Shown piece after piece: positions 8,065-17,768 of a stretch of 37,055 nucleotides of DNA (positions are counted from its first letter, which is position 1; every line of letters starts with the position of its first letter). The translations under genes were made by a program, and so were the position numbers. The notes below the pieces were generated by a model. That model was not told the origin of the DNA, did not search any database, and saw nothing but the letters and a program-made list of their open reading frames with translations. The DNA is from an uncultured Lachnospiraceae bacterium. Lineage in GTDB: Bacteria; Bacillota; Clostridia; Lachnospirales; Lachnospiraceae. The stretch is from NCBI GenBank assembly GCA_902785635.1, contig CACZZH010000028.1, forward strand, positions 1 to 37,055, written 5' to 3'.

Positions 8065-8703
8065 TCAGTATCCCAGTTCTTCTCCAACCAGGATCACCTT
8101 GATCCGGTTCGGAATCATGGAGGCACGGGTGATCACGATCTCGCAGCAGATGGTATTCTTAAGACATCCCGCACAGCGGCCGGTCTTCGCGCATGGTGTA
8201 TCGCATCCGAGACGGACCGTATTGGGCGGAGAAGCCATATTGTGCACCCGATCGATTCCTTCCTCTACATTCGTTACTACCTTGTTCATTCCGGCGACGA
8301 CGATCACCTGTTCCGGCCCGTAGATCAGATAAGCGACCCGGTTTCCCCGGCCGTCAATATTGATCAGTTCACCGTCAAGTGTGATCGCGTTCGTACTCAT
8401 CAGAAACGTATCTGCGTTGATCTGCAGCGCATTGCATTCTTTCTTCTCTTCGGGAGTCTTGTAATCTTCCCGGATGATCAGGCGATGTCCGGCTTCCGTG
8501 ATCTTTTCTTTAATTCCCATATGATCGATCGTCATGGAACCGCCGTAGGCTACGCTCTTGCTGCCGCTTCCGATCAGTTCCAGGATCTTTTCCTGAGCCT
8601 GTGCGCTGTCCGCACAGTAATATCCTTCCATGTGGCGGCTCTCCAGCTTCCTGATGATCGACATTGCCTGATTTTCATAAAATATTTTCTTAAAATCTTC
8701 CAT
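8065..8703 (-). CDS. LUD-domain protein (lactate-utilisation-like, former DUF1121)
   Basis: The product is 212 residues covering a single LUD domain. Visible conserved parts are VAYGGSMTIDHMGI, the Asn-rich NADTFLMSTNAIT-LDGELINID stretch, GPEQVIVVAGMNKV and a Cys-rich end (GCDTPCAKTGRCAGC, then CC). The Cys cluster could bind a metal or iron-sulphur centre, though it differs from the two ferredoxin motifs of LutB. The other lactate oxidation genes (lutA, lutB) are absent, so this is a stand-alone LUD protein whose substrate is unknown. It is 75 bases downstream of rpe and may be the tail of that operon. AGGAGGAG precedes the ATG. Confidence 0.82.
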   Translation of the reverse strand: MEDFKKIFYENQAMSIIRKLESRHMEGYYCADSAQAQEKILELIGSGSKSVAYGGSMTIDHMGIKEKITEAGHRLIIREDYKTPEEKKECNALQINADTFLMSTNAITLDGELINIDGRGNRVAYLIYGPEQVIVVAGMNKVVTNVEEGIDRVHNMASPPNTVRLGCDTPCAKTGRCAGCLKNTICCEIVITRASMIPNRIKVILVGEELGY

Positions 8704-8778
8704 CCGGCTCCTCCTTCTTACTTATTCCCGGCGCTGTGCCTCTCTTCCGCAAAATACCTTTCTTCCATACGCCGGCGC

Positions 8779-9456
8779 TTATCTGCGCTTAGCGAACTCC
8801 TCCATGATTCCGAGCATTTTCTTTGTTCGCTCCGTGATCTCATCCTTTGCAAACACTGCAGATCCGGCAACGATCACATTCGCTCCTGCCTCCAGCACGG
8901 TATCCAGGTTGGCCGGACTGATTCCTCCGTCCACCTCGATATCGATATCCAGTCCCCGCTCATCCAGCAAAGCGCGGAGCGCAGCGATCTTGGCCGTCAT
9001 CTCCGGAATATATTTCTGTCCGCCAAACCCGGGATTGACCGTCATCAGAAGGACCATATCCGTTTTCCCCAGCACATGATCCAGCATGCACAGCGGTGTG
9101 GCAGGATTCAGGGCAACTCCCGTCTTCAGGCCCAGATCCCTGATCATGGAAAGCACGCGGTCCAGATGCGTACATGCCTCCGCATGGACTGTGATCAGAT
9201 CCGCTCCGCAGTCAGCAAACGCCTGGATATACCGCTGGGGATCCTCGATCATCAGATGGACATCAAACACTTTCCGTGTCACCGCGCGCAGACTTTTGAT
9301 AACAGGCATTCCAAAAGAGATGCTCGGAACAAACGCGCCGTCCATTACATCAATATGAATATACTGTGCTCCTGCCTCATCCGTCTCACGGACATCCTGT
9401 CCCAACCGGGTAAAATCCGCCGAAAGAATCGACGGTGACAGAATATAATTTCTCAT
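8779..9456 (-). CDS. rpe: Ribulose-phosphate 3-epimerase
   Basis: The product is 225 residues, normal for the family, and interconverts ribulose 5-phosphate and xylulose 5-phosphate in the non-oxidative pentose phosphate pathway. Motifs along the TIM barrel: LSPSILSADF at the N-terminus, HIDVMDGAFVPSISFG, VHLMIEDP, the catalytic and phosphate region LMTVNPGFGGQ, and IEVDGGI near the C-terminus. The start is ATG at 9454-9456 because AAGGGAGG lies seven bases upstream; the ORF extends to 9498 but that part overlaps rsgA. It follows rsgA as in many Firmicutes. No thiamin pyrophosphokinase gene follows, although one often does in this operon. Confidence 0.95.
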   Translation of the reverse strand: MRNYILSPSILSADFTRLGQDVRETDEAGAQYIHIDVMDGAFVPSISFGMPVIKSLRAVTRKVFDVHLMIEDPQRYIQAFADCGADLITVHAEACTHLDRVLSMIRDLGLKTGVALNPATPLCMLDHVLGKTDMVLLMTVNPGFGGQKYIPEMTAKIAALRALLDERGLDIDIEVDGGISPANLDTVLEAGANVIVAGSAVFAKDEITERTKKMLGIMEEFAKRR

Positions 9457-9494
9457 CTGCAGCCTCCCTTGCTTCGTACATAACGATCGTTTCT

Positions 9495-10418
9495 TCAATA
9501 TCTGCGCATGGATCGAAGTTCTTCCAGCAGCATTCTGTAATTCTCATATCGGATCCGGGCGATCTCCCCTTTCTCCAGCGCCTCTTTCACGGCACACTCC
9601 GGTTCATTGATATGAGCGCAGCCCTGAAATCTGCACTGCTCTTCATACCTTGCGAATTCCGGATAGCATTCCTGCAGTTCTGCCTGTGTCATCTCCGGAA
9701 GAAACAGGGAACTGAACCCCGGAGTATCCAGCAGAAAAGCGTTCTCACCGATCCGGTGAATCTGTGTGTGGCGGGTCGTCTGTTTTCCGCGGCGGATCTT
9801 CCGGCTGATCTCTCCGACCTCCATTGCGGCATCCGGCACCAGCCGGTTCGTCAGTGAAGACTTTCCCACACCCGAAGGACCTGCCAGCATCGTGGTCTTT
9901 CCTTCCATCCGTTTCAGTACTTCCTCCAGGCCGTCTCCCCGGAGAATGCTGGCACACAGTACGTCTGACCCGGAATTGCTGTACCAGGAGGCATACTCCT
10001 CCAGGCATTTCTTTTCGACCAGGTCTGCCTTGTTCAGCAAAATCGTGACCGGAATATCCTGCCGGTGCATATAGATCAGAAAACGGTCCAGCAGATTGAA
10101 ATTCGGCTTCGGATCCGCTGCTGCAATGATCAGCAGTACCTGATCGATATTGGCGGCAGCCGGCCGGATCAGCTGGGAATGCCGGGGAAGGATCTCGTCA
10201 ACGCTTCCTTCCATGTCCCTGTCATCCTGTATACAGATCCGTACATTATCTCCCACCAGCGGCTTGATCTTCTCTTTGCGGAATATCCCCCGTGCGCGGC
10301 ATTCGTACACCCCTTCACCGGTGACATCCACATAGTAAAAGCCTCCTACTCCGCGAATGATCTTTCCGAACGCTGTCCGTTCTCCCTCCAGTACTTCCAT
10401 TTCGGAGCCTTCCTGCAT
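9495..10418 (-). CDS. rsgA: Ribosome small-subunit assembly GTPase RsgA
   Basis: The product is about 307 residues: an N-terminal OB fold, a circularly permuted GTPase and a C-terminal zinc finger. The order NKADL (G4), GPSGVGKSSL (G1), DTPGFSS (G3) is diagnostic of the permutation. The zinc site is formed by the C-terminal Cys/His set around EEQCRFQGCAHINEPEC. RsgA acts late in 30S maturation and releases RbfA. Three starts are possible: TTG at 10442 overlapping the kinase stop, ATG at 10418 after AAAGGA, and ATG at 10400 after AGGAAGG with seven-base spacing. All leave the OB fold whole. Confidence 0.94.
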   Translation of the reverse strand: MQEGSEMEVLEGERTAFGKIIRGVGGFYYVDVTGEGVYECRARGIFRKEKIKPLVGDNVRICIQDDRDMEGSVDEILPRHSQLIRPAAANIDQVLLIIAAADPKPNFNLLDRFLIYMHRQDIPVTILLNKADLVEKKCLEEYASWYSNSGSDVLCASILRGDGLEEVLKRMEGKTTMLAGPSGVGKSSLTNRLVPDAAMEVGEISRKIRRGKQTTRHTQIHRIGENAFLLDTPGFSSLFLPEMTQAELQECYPEFARYEEQCRFQGCAHINEPECAVKEALEKGEIARIRYENYRMLLEELRSMRRY

Positions 10419-10438
10419 CCGATCTTTTTCCTTTCTGC

Positions 10439-12694
10439 TCAATCTTCACGGCTGAATGACAACTCATAAGCGACGGAACCTGTCACCTGATCATTGTCAT
10501 CCAGCGTATATACATACAGCATTCCGGTACTCATGCCGGGAACCCCTTCCACATTGAGGAAGTAGGGAAATACGGTATACCCTTCAAACAGCTGCGTCGT
10601 AGTCTGCCCCTGAAGAAGTACAATGCGCACATGCAGCTGTGATCCGTCATATCCCTCCGGCGCCTCGAGCTGGGCATTGCATTTCCAGGTACCCTCGGCA
10701 GCTTCATCCAGAGCATCTTCCTGCTTCTTCCGGCTCACGATGATCGTCACTGCCGATCCGGTCGCTGCCTCACTGAATGCCGGAATATCCTGGGAGATCA
10801 CCAGACCCGGCTCTACCGTATCACTTTCCTCTTCCGTCATAAAACAGTAGAGTCCGAGATCGGTGAGTGCCTTCTGCGCATCCGAATAGTACTTCCCGGT
10901 CACATCCGGTACCGTGACCGTAGAACTGTCCTGACCCTGACTTACATAGATCGTCACCGTATCGCCGGAGGATACCGATGATCCCGGTCCGGGATTGGAA
11001 GTGATCACATAACCGGCTTCGACAGACTCACTGTACCGGGTCGTATCCACATAGAACAGCAGACCCATGCTGGTCAGTGCTTCCTCCGCTTCCCGTTCAC
11101 TCTTTCCTTCCAGATTCGGAACCGTAAGCATCTCGAGCATGCCCGCGCTCAGCCGGTACCCGATCGTGGTATTCTCCGCTACCTTGCTGCCGGCACTTAC
11201 ATCCTGCCAGATCACCTGCCCCTTAGGCAGTTCAGAAAAATCCTCTCCCTGATATGTGGCACCCAGGTTCAGATCCTTAAGCGCCTTCCGGGCTTCCTCC
11301 TCACCTTTTCCGGTAAGATCCGGTACTTCCACCATTTGAACTGCATCCCTGGCAGAGGTGCTCACCTGAGCCGTTCCCTGATCCTCTGAGGTTCCCCCGG
11401 AACCGCCGCCGAACAGTCCCAGTGCCCGTCCTGCGATCCACAGAACGATCAGTCCGGCAGTGACTGCCGCGATAATACTTACGACCGTCACGATCCGCTC
11501 CACGCGGATGCTCATGCCCCGTCTTCTGCGTTTCTTTTTCCGCTCATTCTTCTGAGGAACGTTTTCCCGGATCTCTTCCTCTTCTTCCTCATCCAGATCG
11601 TCCAGGAAATCATCCTCCAGCTCCTCTTCATCCGCAGCATGCGACTCCCGGATGTTCTGGTAGCTGCTGCTGTCATAGTAGCTGCCGCCCAGGCCGAAAG
11701 GCCTGCCGTCTCCCGATACGCTTCCCATTTCCCCGAGACCGCCTGCAGCACCCGTGTTGATCGACCGGTTATAGGCGGGCAGCGATCCGTTTTTGATCTG
11801 GCGCATTTCATCTTCTGTCATGAGATGCGTATGCGCCTTTTGATCCACCATCGGAATTTCCACAAAGTTCCCGTTCGGATTGACCAGCGACTCTTTCAGA
11901 TCGCGGATCAGTTCTCCCATGTCACGATAACGTCTGTCAGGGCTTTTCTGCGTGCATTTGAGAATGATCTGCTCTGTGGAGAAAGGTAGGTCCGGCACAT
12001 ACTTTCTGGGGCTTGGAATCTCATCCTGCAGGTGCCGCAGCGCGATCTCCACCGTACTGTCTCCGTCAAAAGGCACTCTTCCGGTCACCATCTCATAGAT
12101 CGTGATACCCATGGAGTAGATATCGCTCTTTGCATCGCTGTAGCCGCCCCTGGACTGTTCCGGGGAACTGTAATGCACTGACCCCATTGCACTGGAATTG
12201 ATCGTGTTGGCGCTGGCCGCCCGGGCAATGCCGAAATCCGCGATCTTGGCCTTCCCGTCCACAGAGATCAGAATATTCTGGGGCTTCACATCCCGGTGAA
12301 TGATCCCGTTGTTATGGGCGGCCTCCAGCCCGGTGGCTACCTGAAGAGCAATGCTCGTTGCCTCCCGGACCGAAAGTCTTCCCTTTTTTCCGATATAGGT
12401 CTTCAGGGTGATCCCTTCCACCAGCTCCATGACAATGAAGTTGATGCCGGAATCCTCCCCTACATCATAGACATTTACAATATTGGCATGAGAGAGCCCT
12501 GCTGCCGACTGTGCCTCCACCCGGAATTTCGAGAGAAAATTCTTGTCATCACGGAATTCCTGTTTCAGCACCTTCACGGCCGCGAACCGGTTCAGCTTAT
12601 GGTCCTTGACCTTATAGACATCTGCCATCCCTCCGGAGCCGATGCAGCTGATGATCTCATACCGATTCTGAAGAAATGCTCCTGTTTTCAGCAT
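10439..12694 (-). CDS. prkC: PASTA-domain serine/threonine protein kinase
   Basis: The product is 751 residues. The cytoplasmic kinase domain (about 12-275) has the glycine loop IGSGGMADVY, Lys41, HRDVKPQN with catalytic Asp135, and DFG at 153-155. A linker follows with a strongly acidic block and then a basic block (ERKKKRRRRG). A single transmembrane helix lies at about 405-428. Outside are three PASTA repeats, each beginning V(P)DLTGK-, VPNLEGK- or VPDVTGK-like, and a further C-terminal domain of about 85 residues that is not PASTA. PASTA repeats sense muropeptides or lipid II and the kinase controls growth, division and dormancy. The phosphatase gene lies three bases upstream and rsgA overlaps downstream, the usual arrangement. 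Confidence 0.95.
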   Translation of the reverse strand: MLKTGAFLQNRYEIISCIGSGGMADVYKVKDHKLNRFAAVKVLKQEFRDDKNFLSKFRVEAQSAAGLSHANIVNVYDVGEDSGINFIVMELVEGITLKTYIGKKGRLSVREATSIALQVATGLEAAHNNGIIHRDVKPQNILISVDGKAKIADFGIARAASANTINSSAMGSVHYSSPEQSRGGYSDAKSDIYSMGITIYEMVTGRVPFDGDSTVEIALRHLQDEIPSPRKYVPDLPFSTEQIILKCTQKSPDRRYRDMGELIRDLKESLVNPNGNFVEIPMVDQKAHTHLMTEDEMRQIKNGSLPAYNRSINTGAAGGLGEMGSVSGDGRPFGLGGSYYDSSSYQNIRESHAADEEELEDDFLDDLDEEEEEEIRENVPQKNERKKKRRRRGMSIRVERIVTVVSIIAAVTAGLIVLWIAGRALGLFGGGSGGTSEDQGTAQVSTSARDAVQMVEVPDLTGKGEEEARKALKDLNLGATYQGEDFSELPKGQVIWQDVSAGSKVAENTTIGYRLSAGMLEMLTVPNLEGKSEREAEEALTSMGLLFYVDTTRYSESVEAGYVITSNPGPGSSVSSGDTVTIYVSQGQDSSTVTVPDVTGKYYSDAQKALTDLGLYCFMTEEESDTVEPGLVISQDIPAFSEAATGSAVTIIVSRKKQEDALDEAAEGTWKCNAQLEAPEGYDGSQLHVRIVLLQGQTTTQLFEGYTVFPYFLNVEGVPGMSTGMLYVYTLDDNDQVTGSVAYELSFSRED

Positions 12695-12697
12695 GCA

Positions 12698-13432
12698 TCA
12701 CACCTCCTTCCAGTCAGGTTTCGCCAGGATCACGGAGATGTTGTCGGTCCCTCCGTTCTGGTTTGCCGTATCCACGAGTTCCTGCGCCGCTGCTTCCAGC
12801 GAAGCAGCCTGCCGGACGATCTGAAGGATCTGATCATCCTCTATCATATTGGTAAGGCCATCCGAACAGAGCAGGATCACATCTCCGGGATTCAATGCCA
12901 CGTCAAAGAAATCCGCCTTCAGCTTCCTTCGTATTCCGATCGCCTGTGTGATCACATTTTTCTCCGGATGCGTCCGTGCCTGTTCCCGGGTGATCTCACC
13001 GGCCCGCACCATTTCTTCTACCAGGGAATGATCCCGGGTGATCTGCCACATCCGGTCGTCCAGCACATACAGCCTGCTGTCGCCAATATTTACCACATAG
13101 AGGCAGTCATCGATCACCGTCGCAGCCACAAGAGTCGTTCCCATTCCTTCCATGGCTTTATCCGCCTGGGAATGCTCCACTACAGTCTGATTCGCTGCGT
13201 TTACCGCTTCACTCAGAAGCCGGACCGGTTCCTTTTCCTGTGAACTGCTGATGCTGTCCACCATTGCCTCGACTGCGTATCTGGAAGCATACTCGCCCGC
13301 ATTATGTCCGCCCATTCCGTCCGCAACGATCAGAAGGTTCGGCAGATTGCCGACCTGCTCATCGGATGCATAGACGAAATCCTGGTTCATATTCCGTTTC
13401 TTTCCGACATCCGTCAGACAGTATGACCTCAT
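12698..13432 (-). CDS. stp: PP2C-family serine/threonine phosphatase, partner of the PASTA kinase
   Basis: The product is 244 residues and covers a complete bacterial PP2C domain. Visible metal-binding motifs are VADGMGGHNAGEYAS, NIGDSRLYVL, LLCSDGLTN and GGTDNISVIL. It reverses phosphorylation by the kinase encoded three bases downstream. Its start overlaps the rlmN stop by four bases (ATGA), so its translation is probably coupled to rlmN. The N-terminal RSYCLTDVGKKRNMNQD is the standard family opening. Confidence 0.95.
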   Translation of the reverse strand: MRSYCLTDVGKKRNMNQDFVYASDEQVGNLPNLLIVADGMGGHNAGEYASRYAVEAMVDSISSSQEKEPVRLLSEAVNAANQTVVEHSQADKAMEGMGTTLVAATVIDDCLYVVNIGDSRLYVLDDRMWQITRDHSLVEEMVRAGEITREQARTHPEKNVITQAIGIRRKLKADFFDVALNPGDVILLCSDGLTNMIEDDQILQIVRQAASLEAAAQELVDTANQNGGTDNISVILAKPDWKEV

Positions 13433-14553
13433 GCATCTATCTCCTTGCTGCCGGCACCTCCTGCTGTCACAGAACCGGAACCGGCATTATCAATTGTTTT
13501 CTTCTTTTCATCCAGATATCCCCTGCGCAGCTGACCGCATGCGCCGCTGATATCCGCGCCCATTTCCCGGCGCACCGTAACACTCACTCCGCTCAGGGCG
13601 ACCCTGTTTCGAAATGCCTCCACATGGGAATGATCCGGTCTGCGGAAGGAACGTTCCTTCACCGGATTGACCGGGATCAGGTTTACATGACAGTGCATCC
13701 CGGATGCGATCTGTCCAAGCATGGCCGCATCCTCCGGTGAATCATTTTCTCCCTTCACCAGACTGTATTCCAGTGTGACCCGCCTGCCGGTAACCTGAAA
13801 GTACTCCCTGCATGCCTCCAGCAGCCGGTCCATCGGGTAGCGTTTTGCAATGGGCATCAGTTTCTCCCGTTTTTCCTGGGTCACCGCATGCAGCGACAGA
13901 GCAAGCGTGATCTGCAGCTTTTCCTGTGCCAGAAGCGTGATCTTATCGATGAGTCCGCAGGTAGATACCGTAACGGATCTCTGGCTGATATGAAGTCCGT
14001 TTTCATCAGTGAGGAGCCGGATAAAGCGTATAAGATTATCATAATTATCCAGAGGCTCACCGGTTCCCATCACCACGACGTTCGAGACCCTCTCCCCCGA
14101 AAGAGCCTGTATCCGGTAGATCTGCTCCAGCATTTCCGATGCGCGCAGACTGCGTACTTTTCCTCCGATCGTCGAGGCACAGAAACGGCATCCCATCGCG
14201 CATCCCACCTGTGAAGAGATACACACGCTGTTCCCATGGTGATAACGCATCAGCACACTTTCGATCACATTCCCATCGGGAAGCGAAAACAGATACTTCT
14301 GTGTCCCGTCGATCTGTGAAGTGAGAATCTCTGCAGGTCTTGCGCTTACCAGCAGCGCCTCCTGCGAAAGCTTCGAGCGCAGATCCTTAGACAGGTTGGT
14401 CATCTCCCCGAAAGAAGAAGCCAGCCGGACATGAAGCCATTCATAGAGCTGCCTGCCCCGGAACGGTTTCTCCCCAAGCTCTGTGACGAAACCGGTCAGC
14501 TCCGGCAGCGTCATGGATTTAATATCGATCAGATCTTTTGATGTATCCGGCAT
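13429..14553 (-). CDS. rlmN: 23S rRNA (adenine-2503-C2)/tRNA methyltransferase RlmN
   Basis: The product is 374 residues and a radical-SAM enzyme that methylates C2 of A2503 in 23S rRNA and of A37 in some tRNAs. The iron-sulphur motif is in CAMGCRFCAS (CX3CX2C). Other family blocks are SQVGCAMGC, VVMGTGEPLDNYDN, SVTVSTCGLI, LALSLHAV, LEYSLVKGENDS and, near the end, RREMGADISGACGQLR containing the second catalytic Cys. The last 20 or so residues are a low-complexity Gly/Ser/Ala tail beyond the usual end. It lies downstream of rsmB (about 30 bases) and overlaps stp. Confidence 0.96.
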   Translation of the reverse strand: MPDTSKDLIDIKSMTLPELTGFVTELGEKPFRGRQLYEWLHVRLASSFGEMTNLSKDLRSKLSQEALLVSARPAEILTSQIDGTQKYLFSLPDGNVIESVLMRYHHGNSVCISSQVGCAMGCRFCASTIGGKVRSLRASEMLEQIYRIQALSGERVSNVVVMGTGEPLDNYDNLIRFIRLLTDENGLHISQRSVTVSTCGLIDKITLLAQEKLQITLALSLHAVTQEKREKLMPIAKRYPMDRLLEACREYFQVTGRRVTLEYSLVKGENDSPEDAAMLGQIASGMHCHVNLIPVNPVKERSFRRPDHSHVEAFRNRVALSGVSVTVRREMGADISGACGQLRRGYLDEKKKTIDNAGSGSVTAGGAGSKEIDA

Positions 14554-14583
14554 CTTTCCTCCATTGTAATGTATAGCATTCTG

Positions 14584-15942
14584 TCATTCTTCCATGCGTC
14601 TGAGCCGGGCAATGAAAAAGCCATCGCATTTATGGACCCCCGGCAGCAGCTGGATATATCCGCCTTTTGTCGTAGCTGTGTGCAGCTGCGGTGTGATATA
14701 CGGATCAATACTTTCCAGGCGGAACGGAAAATAATTGAGGAACCACTTCAGATTATTCTGGTTCTCATCTGCTCCGATCGTGCAGGTACTGTAGATCAGC
14801 ACGCCTCCCGGTTTTACATAATCCGAGACCACATGCAGGATCTTTCGCTGAAGCCGGATGATCTCATCCTGCTTCGCCTGCGTCATTTTATATTTAATAT
14901 CCTGTTTTTTACCGATCACTCCAAGTCCGGAGCACGGTACATCCGCCAGGACGATATCTGCCTTCCCGATACTCTCCTCATCCTGGATCGTAGCATCCTG
15001 GATCCTTGCGCGGATATTGATCGCCCCGCTGCGGTCGATCATCTCCTGCATCTGCTTTACCTTATGTTCTGAGATATCTCTGGCTTCGACATATCCGGAT
15101 CCCTGAAGCTTCTGCGCAAGATGCATGCTCTTGCCGCCGGGGGCGGCACATACATCGATGCATGTATCTCCCCAGTTTGGTGCCGCTGCTTCTCCGACCA
15201 GCATGGAACTCACGTCCTGAACAAAGATCCAGCCTTCCCGGAAGGCATTGACCGCCTGAAGGTAGTTATAACTGCTGATCTCCAGCGCATAGTCCAGATA
15301 AGGATGCTCCTTTACTTCGATTCCCTGATCTGTAAGACTTTCTATGATCTCCTGCCTGGATGCCTTTGAAAAATCGCAGCGGACAAAGGTCCCTTTTTCC
15401 TCCATGAAGCCCCGGCATATCTTTTCTGCAGCCTCTATCCCGAACTGTGCCATCCATTTGCGCAGGATCCACACCGGCATGGAATAGGTCACAGAAAGAT
15501 ACTTTTCAGGATCTTCTCGGCGGTCCGGCCAGACGATACTGTCCATCTCACGGGCAGCCGTCCGCAGTACTCCGTTCACAAATCCTTTCAGATTGTAAAA
15601 CCCGTGCCGGGCAGCGATCTTAACTGCCTCATTGCACACAGCTGAATCCGGTACGCTGTCCATATAGCGGAGCTGGTATACCGAGATCCGAAGCAGATTG
15701 CGGATCAGGGGCTTCATATTGTAGACCGGCACTTTGGAAAAGGATTCGATCACAAAGTCCAGCAAAAGCATATTCTCCAGCGTTCCCTCCGTAACACGGG
15801 TGATAAATGCCCTTTCACGTTTCGGAAGGTACTGGTATTTATCCAGCACATCACGCAGAACCACATGACTGTAAGCGCCTTCCTCGGTTATCTCCATCAG
15901 AACGCCAAGGATGACCTCTCTCAGATTAACAACACTGCTCAC
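14584..15942 (-). CDS. rsmB: 16S rRNA (cytosine-967-C5)-methyltransferase
   Basis: The product is 452 residues. The N-terminal 130 residues form a NusB-like RNA-binding domain (VLMEITEEGAYSHVVL, KRERAFITRVTEGTLE). The C-terminal half is the SAM-dependent methyltransferase with CAAPGGKSMHLAQ for cofactor binding, VLADVPCSGLGV with one conserved Cys and IYSTCTIGADEN with the nucleophilic Cys. Length and domain order match RsmB. It sits between the zinc peptidase and rlmN genes, its conserved place in Firmicutes. Confidence 0.95.
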   Translation of the reverse strand: MSSVVNLREVILGVLMEITEEGAYSHVVLRDVLDKYQYLPKRERAFITRVTEGTLENMLLLDFVIESFSKVPVYNMKPLIRNLLRISVYQLRYMDSVPDSAVCNEAVKIAARHGFYNLKGFVNGVLRTAAREMDSIVWPDRREDPEKYLSVTYSMPVWILRKWMAQFGIEAAEKICRGFMEEKGTFVRCDFSKASRQEIIESLTDQGIEVKEHPYLDYALEISSYNYLQAVNAFREGWIFVQDVSSMLVGEAAAPNWGDTCIDVCAAPGGKSMHLAQKLQGSGYVEARDISEHKVKQMQEMIDRSGAINIRARIQDATIQDEESIGKADIVLADVPCSGLGVIGKKQDIKYKMTQAKQDEIIRLQRKILHVVSDYVKPGGVLIYSTCTIGADENQNNLKWFLNYFPFRLESIDPYITPQLHTATTKGGYIQLLPGVHKCDGFFIARLRRMEE

Positions 15943-15992
15943 TTGGATCTCTCCCTTTTATCTGTTGAAAACTGGTCTGCTGCCGGCGAAGA

Positions 15993-16736
15993 TCAGCGGC
16001 GGCTGCGTCTCTGGCTGAGAAGGATCAGACGCAGGAGCTGCAGAAGCGACGACGCCAGTGCCGCCACATAGGTGAGCGCTGCTGCGCGCAGCACTTCTTT
16101 CCCGCCGCGAAGTTCATCCTCCGGCAGGATGCGATTGCTCTCCAGAGCCCGCAGTGCTCTGGCAGAGGCATCAAACTCAACCGGCAGCGTGATCAGCTGG
16201 AAAACGACTGCCAGACAGAACAGAACGATACCCACCGTGGTAAGGATCCTGATCGAAAAGATCAGACCGGCAATAAATACAGGCCATGCCAGTGAAGATC
16301 CGATATTTGCAGCAGGCACCAGTGTGCTGCGCAGTACCAGCGGACCGTAACCGTCCCGGTCCTGCGCAGCATGCCCGCATTCATGAGCAGCCACACTGAT
16401 CGCCGCAACAGACGGAGACCGCCAGGTACTGTCCGAAAGGCGCAGCGTCTTGCTTCCCGGATCATAATGATCCGTCAGGCTTCCCGAAACATGTTCAATG
16501 GATACATTATAGATTCCAAAGCTGTGCAGCACCTGTTCAGCAGCTTCCATACCGGTAAGTCCTGTAACAGAGCGCACCTGATTATATTTGCTGAAAGTAC
16601 TTTTTACCCTGGCGGATGCGAGCATGGTCAGTGCCAGCCCTGCAAGGGCCAGAAGGTATGTCCAGTCAAACATCAGTCCTGAACGGAACAGTCCTCTGCC
16701 GCCATAATAATATGCATTTGCCAGAATTATATTCAT
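15993..16736 (-). CDS. Membrane zinc metallopeptidase, YugP type
   Basis: The product is 247 residues. A hydrophobic N-terminal segment (about 24-42) is followed by a peptidase region with AAHECGHAAQ, an HExxH zinc site. Further hydrophobic helices (about 140-185) precede LPVEFDASARAL, which supplies the likely third zinc ligand and is characteristic of this DUF-type family. The C-terminus ends with another hydrophobic helix and a basic tail. Substrate unknown; probably membrane-protein quality control or processing. AGGAGG lies seven bases before the ATG at 16736. The gene is regularly found between fmt and rsmB in Clostridia. Confidence 0.87.
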   Translation of the reverse strand: MNIILANAYYYGGRGLFRSGLMFDWTYLLALAGLALTMLASARVKSTFSKYNQVRSVTGLTGMEAAEQVLHSFGIYNVSIEHVSGSLTDHYDPGSKTLRLSDSTWRSPSVAAISVAAHECGHAAQDRDGYGPLVLRSTLVPAANIGSSLAWPVFIAGLIFSIRILTTVGIVLFCLAVVFQLITLPVEFDASARALRALESNRILPEDELRGGKEVLRAAALTYVAALASSLLQLLRLILLSQRRSRR

Positions 16737-16810
16737 GGATCCGCCTCCTCATCTCATTTCCGGAAGGATCATTTCTCAGGTTTCCGCACTGCAGGCCATT
16801 TGAATTTCTT

Positions 16811-17767
16811 TTACTGTCCCAGCCGCGTTCCGGGAGTGATCCTGCATCCCCGTAAAAACGCATCCGCAGTCATCCTCTTCTTTCCTTCCAGCTGCATCTC
16901 CCGTATCCGGATAGATCCTTTGCCGGTCTTTACCAGCAAACCGGTATCATCTGCCGCGACAACAGTGCCGGGCATCCCTGCTTCCATTGAGGGATCATCC
17001 TGTGCATCCGCACTGACACCAACGCTCCAGATCTTCAGCTGCTTTCCGTCCAGCAATGTATATGCGCCCGGCCAGGGCAGAAGCCCCCGGATCCTGCAGT
17101 CTATGGACGCCGCGTCTTTACTCCAGTCGATCTCTCCGTCCTTTCTGGTCAGCATGCCTGCGTAGGGAGTCGGACTTTCTGCCGGTTGATGAATCGGCGT
17201 AATACTCTGGTCCTCCAGTCCATGCAGGGTACGGATCAGAAGCTGTGCTCCCATCGCGCTCAGGCGTTTAAACAGGCTTCCGCCTGTCTCCTCCGGAGAG
17301 ATGGGCGTAGCCTCCTGGAGAAGAATATCGCCCGTATCCACTCCCTCATCCATATACATGGTCGTGACGCCTGTATGTGTCTCTCCGTCGATAATGGACC
17401 ACTGAATGGGTGCTGCGCCCCGGTATTTCGGGAGCAGGGAGCCATGCACATTGATGCATCCGCAGGGCGGCAGTTCCAGAATCTCTTTCGGAATGATCTG
17501 TCCGAAAGCGACCACAACGATCACATCCGGTTCCAGATTCCGCAAAAAGACCATATTTTCCGGATCGCGTATGCGCTTTGGCTGATACACAGGGATCCCG
17601 TGCGCAATTGCGCACTGCTTGACAGGAGAAGGGGTAAGCTCTCCTTTTCTCCCCTTAGGTTTGTCCGGCTGCGTGAACACAGCCGAAACCGTATATTCTG
17701 AAGCAAGAAGCGCCTCCAATGTCCCTACCGCAAAGTCAGGTGTTCCCATAAATACGATATTCTTCAA
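16811..17767 (-). CDS. fmt: Methionyl-tRNA formyltransferase
   Basis: The product is 318 residues and formylates initiator Met-tRNA with 10-formyltetrahydrofolate. Motifs: KNIVFMGTPDFAVGTLE at the start, TQPDKPKGRKGELTPSPVK, the catalytic region CINVHGSLLPKYRGAAPIQW (Asn-His) with DTGDILLQE, then the C-terminal OB domain. The ORF is open to 17833 but that part copies the acidic tail of def out of frame. The start is TTG at 17765-17767, seven bases after GAGGAG and one base after the def stop. Its rare start codon may keep its level low relative to def. Confidence 0.93.
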   Translation of the reverse strand: MKNIVFMGTPDFAVGTLEALLASEYTVSAVFTQPDKPKGRKGELTPSPVKQCAIAHGIPVYQPKRIRDPENMVFLRNLEPDVIVVVAFGQIIPKEILELPPCGCINVHGSLLPKYRGAAPIQWSIIDGETHTGVTTMYMDEGVDTGDILLQEATPISPEETGGSLFKRLSAMGAQLLIRTLHGLEDQSITPIHQPAESPTPYAGMLTRKDGEIDWSKDAASIDCRIRGLLPWPGAYTLLDGKQLKIWSVGVSADAQDDPSMEAGMPGTVVAADDTGLLVKTGKGSIRIREMQLEGKKRMTADAFLRGCRITPGTRLGQ

Positions 17768-17768
17768 G

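Noticed and set aside
8704..8778. Terminator after rpe
   Set aside because: CCGGCG/CGCCGG can pair across the gap, but there is no U-run.
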